Of a DNA stretch of 64,000 nucleotides, positions 36,073 to 46,990 are shown piece by piece. Made by a program: the position numbers and the translations under genes. The DNA comes from Caprella mutica (taxonomy: Eukaryota > Arthropoda > Malacostraca > Amphipoda > Caprellidae): positions 31,478 through 95,477 of the forward strand of contig CANNZV010002510.1 of assembly GCA_947561585.1 (NCBI GenBank). The letters run 5' to 3'. The notes under the pieces are model-generated. The model saw only the letters and a program-made list of their open reading frames with translations. It was not told the DNA's origin and did not search any database. The first letter of the stretch is position 1, and each line of letters begins with the position of its first letter.

Positions 36073-39000
36073 TGGCAAATCATTGTGGAATGTAGTGTGT
36101 GGTAGCTGCGTCCTTCCTTCCGATGAAGTTGTCGGAGAGGAATTAGAGCATGCCTCCGACCATCTCCAGAAAGGCATCCTCTTCTATGAACCGTACTCAC
36201 AGTCCGATCATGATGCCTGGATCAAAAAAGTCAAACTTAAAGACAATCAGAAGAGTTTTGTTATGCGTGTTGGTAAAATGCTTGTAAGTACACACTGAAA
36301 CGAGATGTTATTGCTAGCTAATTCAATGAAATCATACTTGAAATTATTAATCAATTATGGTATCATTTTGCAGAATATGAGCTCCTCACAGTCATGGAAT
36401 CTGTTTTTGTTGTTCCTACAACAAGAGTACAAAGGTTGTTCCAAAGAGCTGATGTCTGCTCTTTCATCCCATCGCTCAGAAAGCAAACTCATGCATCAGA
36501 TCTACTACTTCTACCTCACAGACAAACTTCATATGCTGTCTTGCCGCACTCACCTCCTTGCCTCTGCCTCTAAGAAACATCCCTATCAGGTCTGCTGTGA
36601 TTATATCTGAATACAGGGAAACTCCTGAGTTATGAAGTATTAGTTCTTTCATAACTCAAAGCCACTTCATACCTCGGGTGCACTAGATTGTTTTCTATGA
36701 TTAATATCTTAGAAATCTATGGAAGTTATTAATGATTTCCTAAAACTATTTTTATTCAAGTTATCTATTGACAATAAAGAACAAGGAAACTTAAACTGTT
36801 CAAATAATTCCGAAATGAGTTTGACTATGAAATATATAATTTTTTTATGAGTTTTTTTATACTAAATTCTGATTTAAATACAAATTATAATATAGATTTA
36901 TTTTCATGGCATTTAGCTGATTATTTATTTCTATGTCTAGGTTATAGCTATGGGCTATTTTAATGACTGATGACATAATCATCTAATAGGTAAAATTCAA
37001 AATTTTGCCATCAAAGGTATAATCTAACGTCCAAATGCTCTCCTTTCGGACAGAGTCTTTTCCGCACTTTCATCAAAGATATTCTTGACAAAGACCAATG
37101 TCTTGGTGTAACTTTTGTGAAGGAGTTGTTAGCAGTTAACCAGTGCATCAACAACCACTGCGACAAACAGTTTGACGATTCCTTCTTTGGTCAGAAGAAG
37201 GAAGGCAATGAGACGCATAAAGCTTTGATGCTTGCTGCCTCTAACCCTGACTTGCCTGAAGGTAATTTAATTGTCTACCGTAACGAAGAAAGTATTAGGA
37301 ACTTTGTTCAGCATACCTAACATATCTCATTTGTGATTTATACATCAGTTTATCCTGTCTAATTCATAAACTAGCTATTATTTATTCTTTTCAAAATCCA
37401 AATCATGTGAATTAGCTACATTTTCCTTAATTCCAGACTTACTAAAATATAAAAAGTAGCTATCAGAGGATTGAACTACTTGTTTATATTTTATTTATTC
37501 ACTTGCCCTACAAAATATTATATTTATATGTTGCTCATTCTTCAACCTGAAAATAAGAAAATAAATTCCTGTGTTCGTAGCTAATTTTTTTTTTTGGCCG
37601 CAGATGCTGAGTTTCAGTGGCTGTGTGCTAGTCTAGCCATAGCCAAGCACTTGCTGGCGTCACTGCTAGTGTACTATGCATCTCCTAATAAGACCTGCCC
37701 ACCTGAAGACGTCATGAGTCTACTGGAACTGGCACAGGACGGAGGTAGGTACCACTAGTTTTGCTATAGTGTAAGTTAGTTCATGAAATATTTGATAGGA
37801 TAAATTATATGTACCTAATATATATAGCTTTTATCTAGGGTAAGTTTACGAATTATTGGTCAATTTCACATCTTCTGTCAAATAAGAAAAAAAATGCGTC
37901 CTGTTGCTATCTATAGCTATAGCAAATAATAATTAGCTATGACCGAAGATATGAAACCAACTGATAATTCGTAACATAGCTAGCCTCTACCTTCTGCTTA
38001 AAGAAATTCATAAATCTGCCTAACTGTTAGCCGGTTTCAATATTCCTCATTTTTCAGGTGTTTGTGGCTCAGCCAAATCTCTGATGTCTAATAGCACACA
38101 AGGAGCAGCCGTCTCTTCCCTCATTCAGGATATTGATGCTTTGCACAGCCTTTTGCTGGTGCTGGTGATTAACCCTGAGGCAGACACAAAGTAAGCAGAC
38201 AATGATAGGTAGCAGACTGTTGTCATTATTTGCCAGAAAACTATATTTTAAAAGAAAGGCTTGGATGTAGATCTGTATGTTAACTTGAATATAATTTAAT
38301 TTAATTGATTGCTAATATCAATTAGTTTTATTTATTTAAATAGTTGGCTACCAAATTTCCCCCATTTTGTTATTGCTAGCTAGCTATACTTTTATGTGAA
38401 AGAATTGGATGGTTCCACTTTTTCAATCATATAAGACATTTTTTTAATATTTAGCTATTATTTAACTTTTATTTTGATTGGTATCCATGGTAACTACTTG
38501 CAGGTATCATGGATACAAATTAAATAGTAATTAGCTAGCTACTATAGCTATATTTTTTACATGATCAAAAATGTGGAATCGTCCAATAACTCGACATCTT
38601 CCCCATAGTTGTAGACACCTGTAACGTTCATAACTAATATCCTTTGTCAGGACTCACATTCTCTGTGAGCAAAGTTGGAGAGACAGACTGGATCCGATGT
38701 TTATGAATTTGGGCTCTCGTCCCTTCCAACTACCAGCCTTGTTAGCGTGGAGTCTGGTGCAGGGGAGACACGCCATTGCGGAGATGAGCAGCGGTGAGTG
38801 GTGCATGATGGTAACTCTGTGGTGCAGACCGTGCAGTGGTGCTTGATGGTAACTGTGTGGTGCAGTGGTGCATGATGGTAACTCTGGTTCAGTGGTGCTT
38901 GATGGTTTGGTGCAGTGTTGCACCATAGTAAACAAGCACTATTTATTTATTATAATAAGGTGTAGCACTATAAATCCTAACAACACTAATTATTAACTAT

Positions 39001-42000
39001 AATAAGGTAACCCTAACAGTACCCTTTTCTCAGGTGGTTCAGTAGCGTCTTCAATAGGTACCAGTAACCCCATGGCTGTGCACCAGTACAGTAAAATGGC
39101 ACAGCGGTCCATGCAAGCTGGTGTCATGAAGTACCTTATGGGCACCATCACCATTGAGGCTATAACTGTGAGTAGCTTATAGTCAGTAGTTGTGCATAAC
39201 TTATTGGCTGTAGGACAAGTTACAAATTATCGGTCATAGCTATAAAAAAAATTATATAATTATTATTTCAATTTTTCTTAGCTGTATGACTAAAATCGTG
39301 AAACCGACCGATTATTTGAAACTTACCCTACATGTGAGTATCTTTTAAAAAAAAACTGTCTCCCCCACTCACAACCTACCCCACCCCTCCCCCAGACGGA
39401 CTCCCTCCTGAAGGAGTTGAGTTGCTCTGTCATTTACGCCCTCGTGTGCGTCATTGGGGCACAGATTAACCTCGAGAGTCTCTCCAGCGTCATTCAAGTG
39501 GAGGACATGAAGCAGCTGGTGCAGTCCTGCCTCGCCAGTAACATCCCAGCACAGCTATTTTGGGGGGAGGAGGCGGGGGGAGCTGGCCTGATGCTCCCAC
39601 ACGCCCTCAGTCTCTTTCCCCACTCCCCCGGGCCTCTCCTATCCCTCTGCAAGGCTCTGGCAGAGGCCAATGAAGACAGTTGTACTAAGGTGAGGAAACA
39701 TTAAAGTTTAACAGATTATTTATTATTAGCTTTTTCTTTCTGATAATTTTTGCATGAAACTGATAAAATTGAAGAAAAATTTGACTTTTCATGTCATTCT
39801 TTTGCATTTTTATATAAACAGCTCATGAAATTTTCCTTGTAATTAATATAGTTTTTTACCGCTAATTATTTAACAACTTGACATGGTTTGGCTACCTACC
39901 TACCTCTACTGTGACGTCAAAATAACACCAATGGGCTACATTGAATCAGAGTTGTGTACTTTAGGTCTAGTAGCTAACTGAATTGATATGTGATATAGGA
40001 ATGCGTAACCTTTCTCTACATCACATTCACTTCTTATTATTATTGTTAGTGTCGTTACTGTGACGATAGAGCTGTGTCCAATAGGAGCCAATTAGGGTGA
40101 GTTACAAATTACTGCACAGTACCACATTTTCGGTCATAGCTAGCTATAATAAAAAGAGATATACCAATTGAAATATTAAATTAATATTTTAAATTATAGC
40201 TAGCTATAGCTATCTTTTTTATTTGACCGAAAAAGTTGCGCTGTGCGATAATTCGTAATTCACCCTAACTTACCACGTGTGTAACTATAAATATTTAACT
40301 CCTATATTTCTACTAATAGCATCATTTCCCTTCAAGGTGATAGAACTTCTCTCTGAAATCCCTTCCTCCACCTGGGCGGTAGAGGCCTCTGTGTTACGGT
40401 CCCTGTGCCACGAGGTGGGTGGTGGACAGGTTATCACCCACAGGCCCATTCACCCCCTCATGGGCTACACGGTGGACCAAAGGACTTCCGGTAAATGCCT
40501 CTATGTTAATTACAGCTTTTTAAGACTATAACTTTTTTATCATTTCTATTTACGTTATTGGTAGCCATGTTAGATAATGTTTAAATTCCCGCTTTTCTCA
40601 AATTAACTAATTATGTATTAATTTATCTATTTAAAACTAGAAATTTTGTATAAATATTAATATGTAGCTAGCTATACAGTATTGTACAGAGGGTTTGTTC
40701 CCAGTTATCGGATGCTTCTAAAACTTCGATCGTAGCTATAAGAAAAATATATATATGTATAAATATAATTATAATAAAATTTATTTTAATTTCTATCATA
40801 GATACCTACCAAATAACGTAAAAGTTATATAACAATTATTTTATAATGTTTTGTTTTAGCTATAGTTAATCAGAAATGTGGAACCGTCTGGTAATTCAAA
40901 AAATTACCCAACATCATTGTCATCATACAAGAATAGACCCAAATTACAACAGTTTCATCCACCACAGGTACCATCATCTCCAATGAAGGCTCGCAATACC
41001 TCGTAAAATGGCACGGACAGACTAATGTGTGGCAGATAGTACTATCAGCAGTGTGTACTTTGGAGAGTGAAGTGAGTGATGGTACTTTGGATCGAAAAAG
41101 GAAGTACTTTAATCTAAAAAAAAATCGTCTTAATTCAAAATTAGTACCCAATTGTTTCATCTTTCATGATTAGAAACATCTTGTAAGTTTAACCATCATT
41201 TGGTAATGTGTACAGTAGAGTTCACTGTCATTTCTTGATAGTATTAAAAGTGGCTTATTATTATTTCTATGAGTGAACTTGATAATGTTTCTTCTTCAGA
41301 TTAGCAATGGTCTGTCAGTGTCAGGCTGGCTGTTGGATTTGGTAGAACATTCCCTCCATCTCTTGGCCACCATCATTCAAAGCTCCACCAAGCACACCCT
41401 CCTCCTAGACCACATCATAGAGGCAGTTCTGGAACTGGTTCTGAAGCTGAGTAGCGTGCTGGAACCACGCATTTCACTAGTGACAGCGCTGGTTAAAGTG
41501 CTGGCAGCCGTTGCCAAGGCAGATGCCAGCAGAGTCTGGAAAAGATTGGATAAGTGCAGTCTCTTCCCTTCCTTGCCTAAACAAACTACAGTAAAAGAGA
41601 ACACCTCCCAGTATTACAGGTAATAAAACTAGGTATCTGTGTTAGAATATTGGTGATTTTTAGAAATTGGTATCAGCAGGTAATCAATACCAATTATCTG
41701 AATCAGTTATAATTACGGTATTAGTATTTTTTATATCAGTCATTTTTAGGTATCAAGAGTAATGTGAATTGTTGTTATTTAGGTATCGGTATCTGCAGAT
41801 TACTGATACGAAATATATGTAGCTATCGGTGATAATTATGGCATTGGTGCGCCGTAATAGGCACCGAGACCCTGTCAAGGCAAAATGTTTTGAGATATAA
41901 ATAATAGCTACCCCATCTTTTCAGGGTAAGATTTAATTTATCTTTTATATATTTTTTCCCTTCTAACTACTCAGCTAGGTGTGTTTTCTTTCTTTTTAAC

Positions 42001-45000
42001 TGACCAGATGCTTTCTTTTTCAGGTGTGGTGAATTGCGTAGAATTGTCTGCGGAAAAGAAGCGGTTGACGGCAAATACCCCTGCCTGACATCTTTCTGCC
42101 AGCTGCTGTCCCACTCTGTCAGATCTGGTGAGTTGGGCGCCTCAGTCAGGGGTGGTGTGGTGTTTCTGGTGAGGGAAGTGCTGCCCTCTCTCATCGTACA
42201 GTGGAACTACTGCTCCGCCATGCAGCGAGTGGAGGTGCTCCACGATGTCATGGAGGTGCTCCATAGGATGATGGAGCCGGAGAAAACTCACCAGGATATT
42301 ACGGAGGAGGTGAGACACTGGTTCATTGCACTTTACAATCTTTTATATTTTTAGGTTTTCCCTATTTAAGTAATGAAAAACTGGCAAGCATATTAAAATG
42401 TTGAGAAGCTTTGGTAATGAGGGAAAGTTATGAAATATCGGTCGGTTTCATATCTATGGTCATAACTTACCAATTAACATTTTTATAATAACTACGTGAT
42501 ATTTTCTTATATGACCGAAGATGTGAAACTGACTGATAATTAGTAACTTATCCTATTTTCCTTTTTGTTATTTAGAATTTGACTTTCAGATTCTCTTTTT
42601 AGTTTAAAAACTAAAAAGACTTCATATATTCTGGTGAAAATATTTTGATCTATTGATCTTAACCCCCCTTCAGGTTGGTGTTCAGTTGTGTTCTTCAGAG
42701 TGTGGAGGCAGTGCCATCAGGTCAGTGCTGGAGGCTGGTGCATCCCTAGAGGCATCCCTTGACACACCCCCAGCACAGTGGCCCCATGCCTCTCATGCCA
42801 CCACCCTAGCACACACAGCACACCTAGCGCTATCCATACTGCATCGACTTGTGCTCAGGTAACCAAAACAAGCAAATTAATAACTGAGTAATGATGGATT
42901 AACAGAGAAATAATTAACTGTGTAGGGTAAGTTCTGAGTTATTGGACGATTCATAATTTTCGTTCATTTAATTAAGGAACAGTATATATATAGCTAACTG
43001 TTTTTTATTTATTAAGTGAGAATACAATTACCATTATACTTGTCACTTTTCGTCGGATACCTTTTTTTAGTGACTGCATTCACGTAGTAGCTTTTCTGCA
43101 ACCATGAGCATTGTTTGGTGGTAGGTGATTATTAAGCTTCTTTCTTCTCTGACTGCTACTACATAGTCCTTTTTATTTTCCCAGGTACTGCACTGACGGT
43201 AGCGAGATGATCCACAAGCAAAAGCTCCGGGAGTTGATAGCTGGGGACAGAAAGCAGAAGGGTTCCTCCCTAGGTGGTTCTATGGTGGTCAGGGCAGGTC
43301 TGCCCCACCTAGCACTCACCATAGCGCAGTACATTCACCATCGCCTTAATCCGCGCCTGCCATACCTCGCCCTGAGGACCCTCACCAAACTGGCACAGAG
43401 ATTAGAGGTGCCTTTGGTGGCCTGTCTGGGGGCGGAGGCCGAGGTGATCAGGGAGCTGCTCCTCACCCGCCTGGAGGCTGCTACTGAAGACACCAGAGTC
43501 AAGGTGAGGAGGAGGAGGGAGGGGATTTAGTAACATGGAAGTGATTAGAAACTTGGAGGGATTTAGAAACATGGAGGGGAAGATTTTTAATTCTCTTCAT
43601 AATCTTATTTCATGCGCTAGCTACATTAAAAAAATATTTATAAGCATTTTTTATCAGCTAGCTACTAGCTACAGTAATTTTGAATTATCGCACCATTTTG
43701 CATCTTCAGTCACATCAGAATAATATATATGTATATATATAATATATAATTGAACCGTCCGATAGTTCCGCACTGACCCTACTGATAACCGAATTTTGTT
43801 TACTTTCAGGTTGCAATTTGTCAGTTGTTGACAGCAGCTGTTGGAAGTCAGCCAGGTCTGTTACGAGCCTTCCTCAGTCCACCAGATGACCTGATGAACA
43901 CCCTGACAGATCTCCTGACAACTCACTGCTCCAACTTCAGCTCCATTAACAGTGTGGAGTTGGTTTCAAGTGCTGTGGAGCTGATAGCTTCTTTGTGGGA
44001 GAGCAAGCACGTGGCAGCTATGGAGTGTCTGCGCAAGAGTCCTGACTTCTGGTGCGTAATGGTGGACACTCTACTGAAGGAGAATGTCCCCATTAATGTC
44101 CTTATCAACTCCCTCAACCTCTTGGCCAATGAGTATTACGTGGCTAAAAGTGACCATGCAGCCAAACTGGCTGACGGACTCGAAGACGCCATGAAGTCTT
44201 TCTTCGAAAACGCAAAGTTCGCGTCCCTGTGCAATAGGGTGATGGACGTCTGTAGTGATGAAGATAAGTTAGATGAGGAGATGATAAAGCTGATAAGAAC
44301 CTGGCGTAATTTGATGAATGTGATGCTAGCAGCGTACACAGACAGACTGTCCAAAGATAACCTGAAGGTGCTGGTGAAGTCAACACTGCGCGCTATTAAC
44401 GCTTGTCTCACGCATCCTGAGGATGAAACATTCCGCAAATCTGTGCACCTTCTCTCCGACACTCTGCTGTCCTTCACCACCTTCAGCAGCTGTGAAGTCA
44501 CAGGCTTCTGGTCAGACGCTGGTAACGTCTTGGAGTCTATGAGAGCCACCGTGATGCAAACCCCAGCCCCAACTCAACTGAGAGTTCTGTCAGGTGTGCT
44601 GAGGGCGGTAGAGCGCGTGCCTCCCTATGAGAAGACCCATGGCACTCAACCCCTCACTCAGTCACTCACCAACATCCTGAGTAGTGTGCTGGTAATAACT
44701 GAACAGCATTGCAGCATCAGTAACAGTGGTAATGAGTTCGCAACTAACAACTGCACTTTACAAGTCAGTTGCAGTTTGTTGCATGTGTGCCTCATGAGGC
44801 TGCCTCCTCACGCTATCAATAGCCTCATGAGGCAGGCTCATGTGGTGAATGCTCTACTCCATGCTGCCACTCTACTGGTTCAAGACTCTAGTGTGCCCCA
44901 AACTCCCTTTGGTTCCAGTGAAGAGGTGGCGTGTACCATACTCAGTCTGCTGGCTTACCTGGCTAAGATGGAGGTTGCCTCCTCTCTCCTCACCACTCAG

Positions 45001-46023
45001 AATCTCTCCACCTCTCTCACTCTCTCCCTCAGCTCCTCCCAACAACAGACAGTCAGTGCTCCAATTCTCTCCAACATACTTTGGGTGTCCATTAACAGTT
45101 TGGAGAGGCAAGGAGTCGGTGGAGTGGATGGTTGCATCAGTGTCGCCGCTCTCCATTTAACATCCCTGGTTGACGCTCTTTCCAGGCCTAACCAGTTGCC
45201 AGACTTGGCCCTTGCCGCGGCCTCTCTAACGGCCTCCCTCGCCCCCTACAGACGACTGTGGATAGCAACGCAAATGCACTCTTACGGTGCGTTGGTGGAG
45301 AGTGTTGCGGTTTGTGTGCACACTACAACGCACCTCATCCGCCTCAGAGGCTCAATGTTGCAACCCTCCAAAACACCAATGGTTAACCCCACTGATAAAA
45401 AAGAAACCTTATCACCCCAATCGATAAACCTCGTTAATAAATTACTCAAAGTTTTACTCTCGTGTTTGCACGCCTTGCGACTACTGGGACCAGATATGGT
45501 GGAGGTGCTGTGCACCACTTCCCTTGATGTGATGGAGTGGTTACCGCCTCTCGTGCAGCCCTCCTTCAGGAAATCCACTTCTGCAGAACCCTGTCAACCT
45601 AACCTAGGCACTCTGACGTCATTACTAGACCTAGTGACGTCAGATCTGCTGGTGGAGTCTAGAAACAAAGCTGACAGAGACCCTACTAAAGTGAGCATAT
45701 CTCACAAACTCCTGAAGGAGGTGGGTGAGGAGGCCCTTTGTGTGCTCCTCATACAGTCCTCCCTCGCTCTCCTCAACCCCGACTGCTCCTCCAGAGATGT
45801 CAGAGACCTCAAGATGTTGCTCAGTGATGACATGTCTAGTTTTTTCAGTCAGTGGCTAGGCATCAAGAGACTGTCTTCCCTTGCCTCACCCATGCCTATG
45901 GTTTCCCCCATGCTCTCCTCCACCAGCAACAAGGCTCCCACTTTTCCCCCTGGCAGCACTATGCTCGATATCAGATTCCTCAGACTTGCTAAACATTTAG
46001 TGGTATCTCTTTGTCACTCATAA
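36073..46023 (+). CDS. NUP188: nucleoporin NUP188 (N-terminal exon not found)
   Basis: Large scaffold nucleoporin of the inner ring of the nuclear pore, a partner of NUP93. Fifteen exons in consistent phase: 36073-36283, 36374-36589, 37054-37261, 37604-37744, 38058-38190, 38651-38793, 39034-39167, 39396-39689, 40337-40490, 40968-41071, 41300-41619, 42024-42309, 42674-42858, 43185-43503, 43810-46023. They give about 1,686 residues, against about 1,750 in human NUP188. Collinear matches to my memory of the animal protein: GKSLWNVVCG; SWNLFLLFLQQEYKG; LLVYYASPNK; LPALLAWSL; AQLFWGEEAGGAGLMLP; GSQYLVKWHG (SH3-like insert); VACLGAEAEVIRELLLTRLE; GSQPGLLRAFL. Exon 36073 begins with the last base of a split codon, so a short upstream exon with the start codon is missing. 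Eight introns contain family B MITEs. Confidence 0.95.
37836..37983 (+). mobile_element. MITE family B, copy B10, in NUP188 intron 4
   Basis: TAGGGTAAGTTTACGAATTA on the left, GATAATTCGTAACATAGC on the right; the inner right TIR reads AATTAGCTATGACCGAAGAT, with a GCTA insertion in the TATATGACC step. A second TAGCTA lies at 37914. Confidence 0.8.
38398..38607 (+). mobile_element. MITE family B, copy B11, in NUP188 intron 5
   Basis: GGATGGTTCCACTTTTTCAATC pairs with GATCAAAAATGTGGAATCGTCC. The centre holds the GTATCCATG ... CAGGTATCATGGATAC palindrome module. TAGCTA interruptions at 38452, 38532 and 38545. Confidence 0.75.
39211..39330 (+). mobile_element. MITE family B, copy B12, in NUP188 intron 7
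   Basis: TAGGACAAGTTACAAATTAT on the left, GATTATTTGAAACTTACCCTA on the right. The step CGGTCATAGCTATAAAAA carries GCTA where other copies have CATATAAG. Confidence 0.8.
40093..40266 (+). mobile_element. MITE family B, copy B13, in NUP188 intron 8
   Basis: TAGGGTGAGTTACAAATTAC on the left, GATAATTCGTAATTCACCCTA on the right. Both inner arms are interrupted by TAGCTA runs (40137-40146 and 40197-40212). Confidence 0.85.
40337..41071 (+). CDS. NUP188: NUP188 SH3-like region (two exons)
   Basis: Exons 40337-40490 and 40968-41071 encode the stretch from VIELLSEIPSS to LESE, about residues 494-579 of the visible protein. GYTVDQRTS-GTIISNEGSQYLVKWHG aligns with the GTVG...YLVRW segment of vertebrate NUP188, the SH3-like domain inserted in the N-terminal solenoid. 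The intron between them holds MITE B14. Confidence 0.85.
40689..40911 (+). mobile_element. MITE family B, copy B14, in NUP188 intron 9
   Basis: AGAGGGTTTGTTCCCAGTTA on the left, AATGTGGAACCGTCTGG and AAATTACCCA on the right; CGATCGTAGCTATAAGAAAA shows a GCTA insertion at 40733, and a second TAGCTA is at 40857. Confidence 0.75.
42419..42556 (+). mobile_element. MITE family B, copy B15, in NUP188 intron 12
   Basis: GAGGGAAAGTTATGAAATAT on the left, GATAATTAGTAACTTATCCTA on the right; inner TIRs TCATATCTATGGTCATA and TATATGACCGAAGATGTGA. No TAGCTA interruption. Confidence 0.8.
42923..43030 (+). mobile_element. MITE family B, half copy B16, in NUP188 intron 13
   Basis: TAGGGTAAGTTCTGAGTTAT and TGGACGATTCATAATTTTCG on the left; no matching right TIR. 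TAGCTA at 42991. Confidence 0.65.
43668..43783 (+). mobile_element. MITE family B, copy B17, in NUP188 intron 14
   Basis: GTAATTTTGAATTATCGCACC and CATCTTCAGTCACATCAGAA on the left; GAACCGTCCGATAGTTCCGC and ACTGACCCTA on the right. Preceded by TAGCTA motifs at 43659 and 43666. Confidence 0.7.
43810..46023 (+). CDS. NUP188: NUP188 terminal exon
   Basis: A single 2,214-bp exon encodes the C-terminal 737 residues, ending in LAKHLVVSLCHS and TAA. It is helix-rich and leucine-rich, as expected for the C-terminal superhelix. Its GC content is far above its flanks. Two overlapping minus-strand frames inside it (44136-44549, 44872-45156) are shadows. The lack of introns, compared with 14 in the first 950 residues, suggests 3' intron loss. 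Confidence 0.93.
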   Translation, partial: VAICQLLTAAVGSQPGLLRAFLSPPDDLMNTLTDLLTTHCSNFSSINSVELVSSAVELIASLWESKHVAAMECLRKSPDFWCVMVDTLLKENVPINVLINSLNLLANEYYVAKSDHAAKLADGLEDAMKSFFENAKFASLCNRVMDVCSDEDKLDEEMIKLIRTWRNLMNVMLAAYTDRLSKDNLKVLVKSTLRAINACLTHPEDETFRKSVHLLSDTLLSFTTFSSCEVTGFWSDAGNVLESMRATVMQTPAPTQLRVLSGVLRAVERVPPYEKTHGTQPLTQSLTNILSSVLVITEQHCSISNSGNEFATNNCTLQVSCSLLHVCLMRLPPHAINSLMRQAHVVNALLHAATLLVQDSSVPQTPFGSSEEVACTILSLLAYLAKMEVASSLLTTQNLSTSLTLSLSSSQQQTVSAPILSNILWVSINSLERQGVGGVDGCISVAALHLTSLVDALSRPNQLPDLALAAASLTASLAPYRRLWIATQMHSYGALVESVAVCVHTTTHLIRLRGSMLQPSKTPMVNPTDKKETLSPQSINLVNKLLKVLLSCLHALRLLGPDMVEVLCTTSLDVMEWLPPLVQPSFRKSTSAEPCQPNLGTLTSLLDLVTSDLLVESRNKADRDPTKVSISHKLLKEVGEEALCVLLIQSSLALLNPDCSSRDVRDLKMLLSDDMSSFFSQWLGIKRLSSLASPMPMVSPMLSSTSNKAPTFPPGSTMLDIRFLRLAKHLVVSLCHS

Positions 46024-46027
46024 TTAC

Positions 46028-46147
46028 TAGGGGAAGTTATGAGTTATGGGTCACTTTCACATCTTTGGTCACATAAGAAACTATATAGTAATAAAATATA
46101 TATGACCGAAGATGTGGAACAGATCGATTATTCGTCATTTACCCTGT
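46028..46147 (+). mobile_element. MITE family B, copy B18, in NUP188 3' UTR
   Basis: TAGGGGAAGTTATGAGTTAT starts five bases after the stop codon; the right end is GATTATTCGTCATTTACCCTG. Inner TIRs ACATCTTTGGTCACATAAG and TATGACCGAAGATGTGG. Confidence 0.82.
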
Positions 46148-46204
46148 ATCTTTACGTTGATCATAAGAAAGGCGTAGCTAAATAATTTGAACTCCTTTCT
46201 TTAA

Positions 46205-46435
46205 AATAAAGGCAGGGTAAGTTCCGAGTTATTGGACAGTTCATATCAATTATATTAAAAACAACAATTAAAATAATAAGTTAAGTTATAATTATTATAT
46301 AGTTTTTTATACGATCGAAAATGCGAAATTGTCCAATAACTTGGAAGTTGCCCTATGTTGTATTTTACATCAAATTTATTTGTTAAGATCTTTATATATA
46401 TGTTTCGTACTTTTGTTCAACCTACAGTGAATAAA
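46205..46435 (+). terminator. candidate poly(A) signals of NUP188
   Basis: AATAAA at 46205-46210 (between the two downstream MITEs) and at 46430-46435 (GTGAATAAAGATTGAG). If the second is used, both MITEs are transcribed as part of the 3' UTR. Confidence 0.5.
46213..46357 (+). mobile_element. MITE family B, copy B19, downstream of NUP188
   Basis: CAGGGTAAGTTCCGAGTTAT on the left, AATAACTTGGAAGTTGCCCTA on the right; inner right TIR ACGATCGAAAATGCGAAATT. Confidence 0.82.
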
Positions 46436-46628
46436 GATTGAGACTGGAACTAGACTCTTCATTTTCCTCTTCCAACCATAAGAACAATAAATATTTGTTG
46501 TACTAGAGTAACCTTCTCATCAAGAATGATGGTATTTCGTTTATTACTTTCAGATCAAAACATCTTTTTGTGATCAATTTTAAATAATGAAACTTCGTGA
46601 CCGAAATAATTTTGTAATAGCACGTCAT

Positions 46629-46990
46629 AAAGGTCCCCTCCACTCTAAATTTTGATAGATCTGGAATTGCTTTAAATTTGTAGAGCTAAGGTTATGAACA
46701 TTTAACAGAGAAGAAGTTGATCAAGTAATACCTTCACAATTAATTAATTAAGAAATATTTACACTCCACCTTCACTGTCCGACATTTCTAATAGATTAAA
46801 TAGAAGAAAAAGTGAAGAAAATAGAGTTTCTTTAGTATTTTCCTTCAAAATAGTGCTTTTAAATTAGCAGTTTCATAGATCGAAAAATATGATATATAAA
46901 AAACATTAATAAGAAGTATCTTTTTCGCCACTTAATTTCATTTACACATTTATTTTCTGCAAAAACTTCAATTAAAATCCCTGCTAACTG
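46629..46990. mobile_element. family C-like element end
   Basis: ATAAAGGTCCCCTCCACTC matches the left end of 27579-28168; the rest is diverged and no right terminus is clear. The next satellite begins where it ends. Confidence 0.45.

Noticed and set aside
44136..45578. Several minus-strand frames of 80-137 codons
   Set aside because: Shadows of the GC-rich NUP188 terminal exon.
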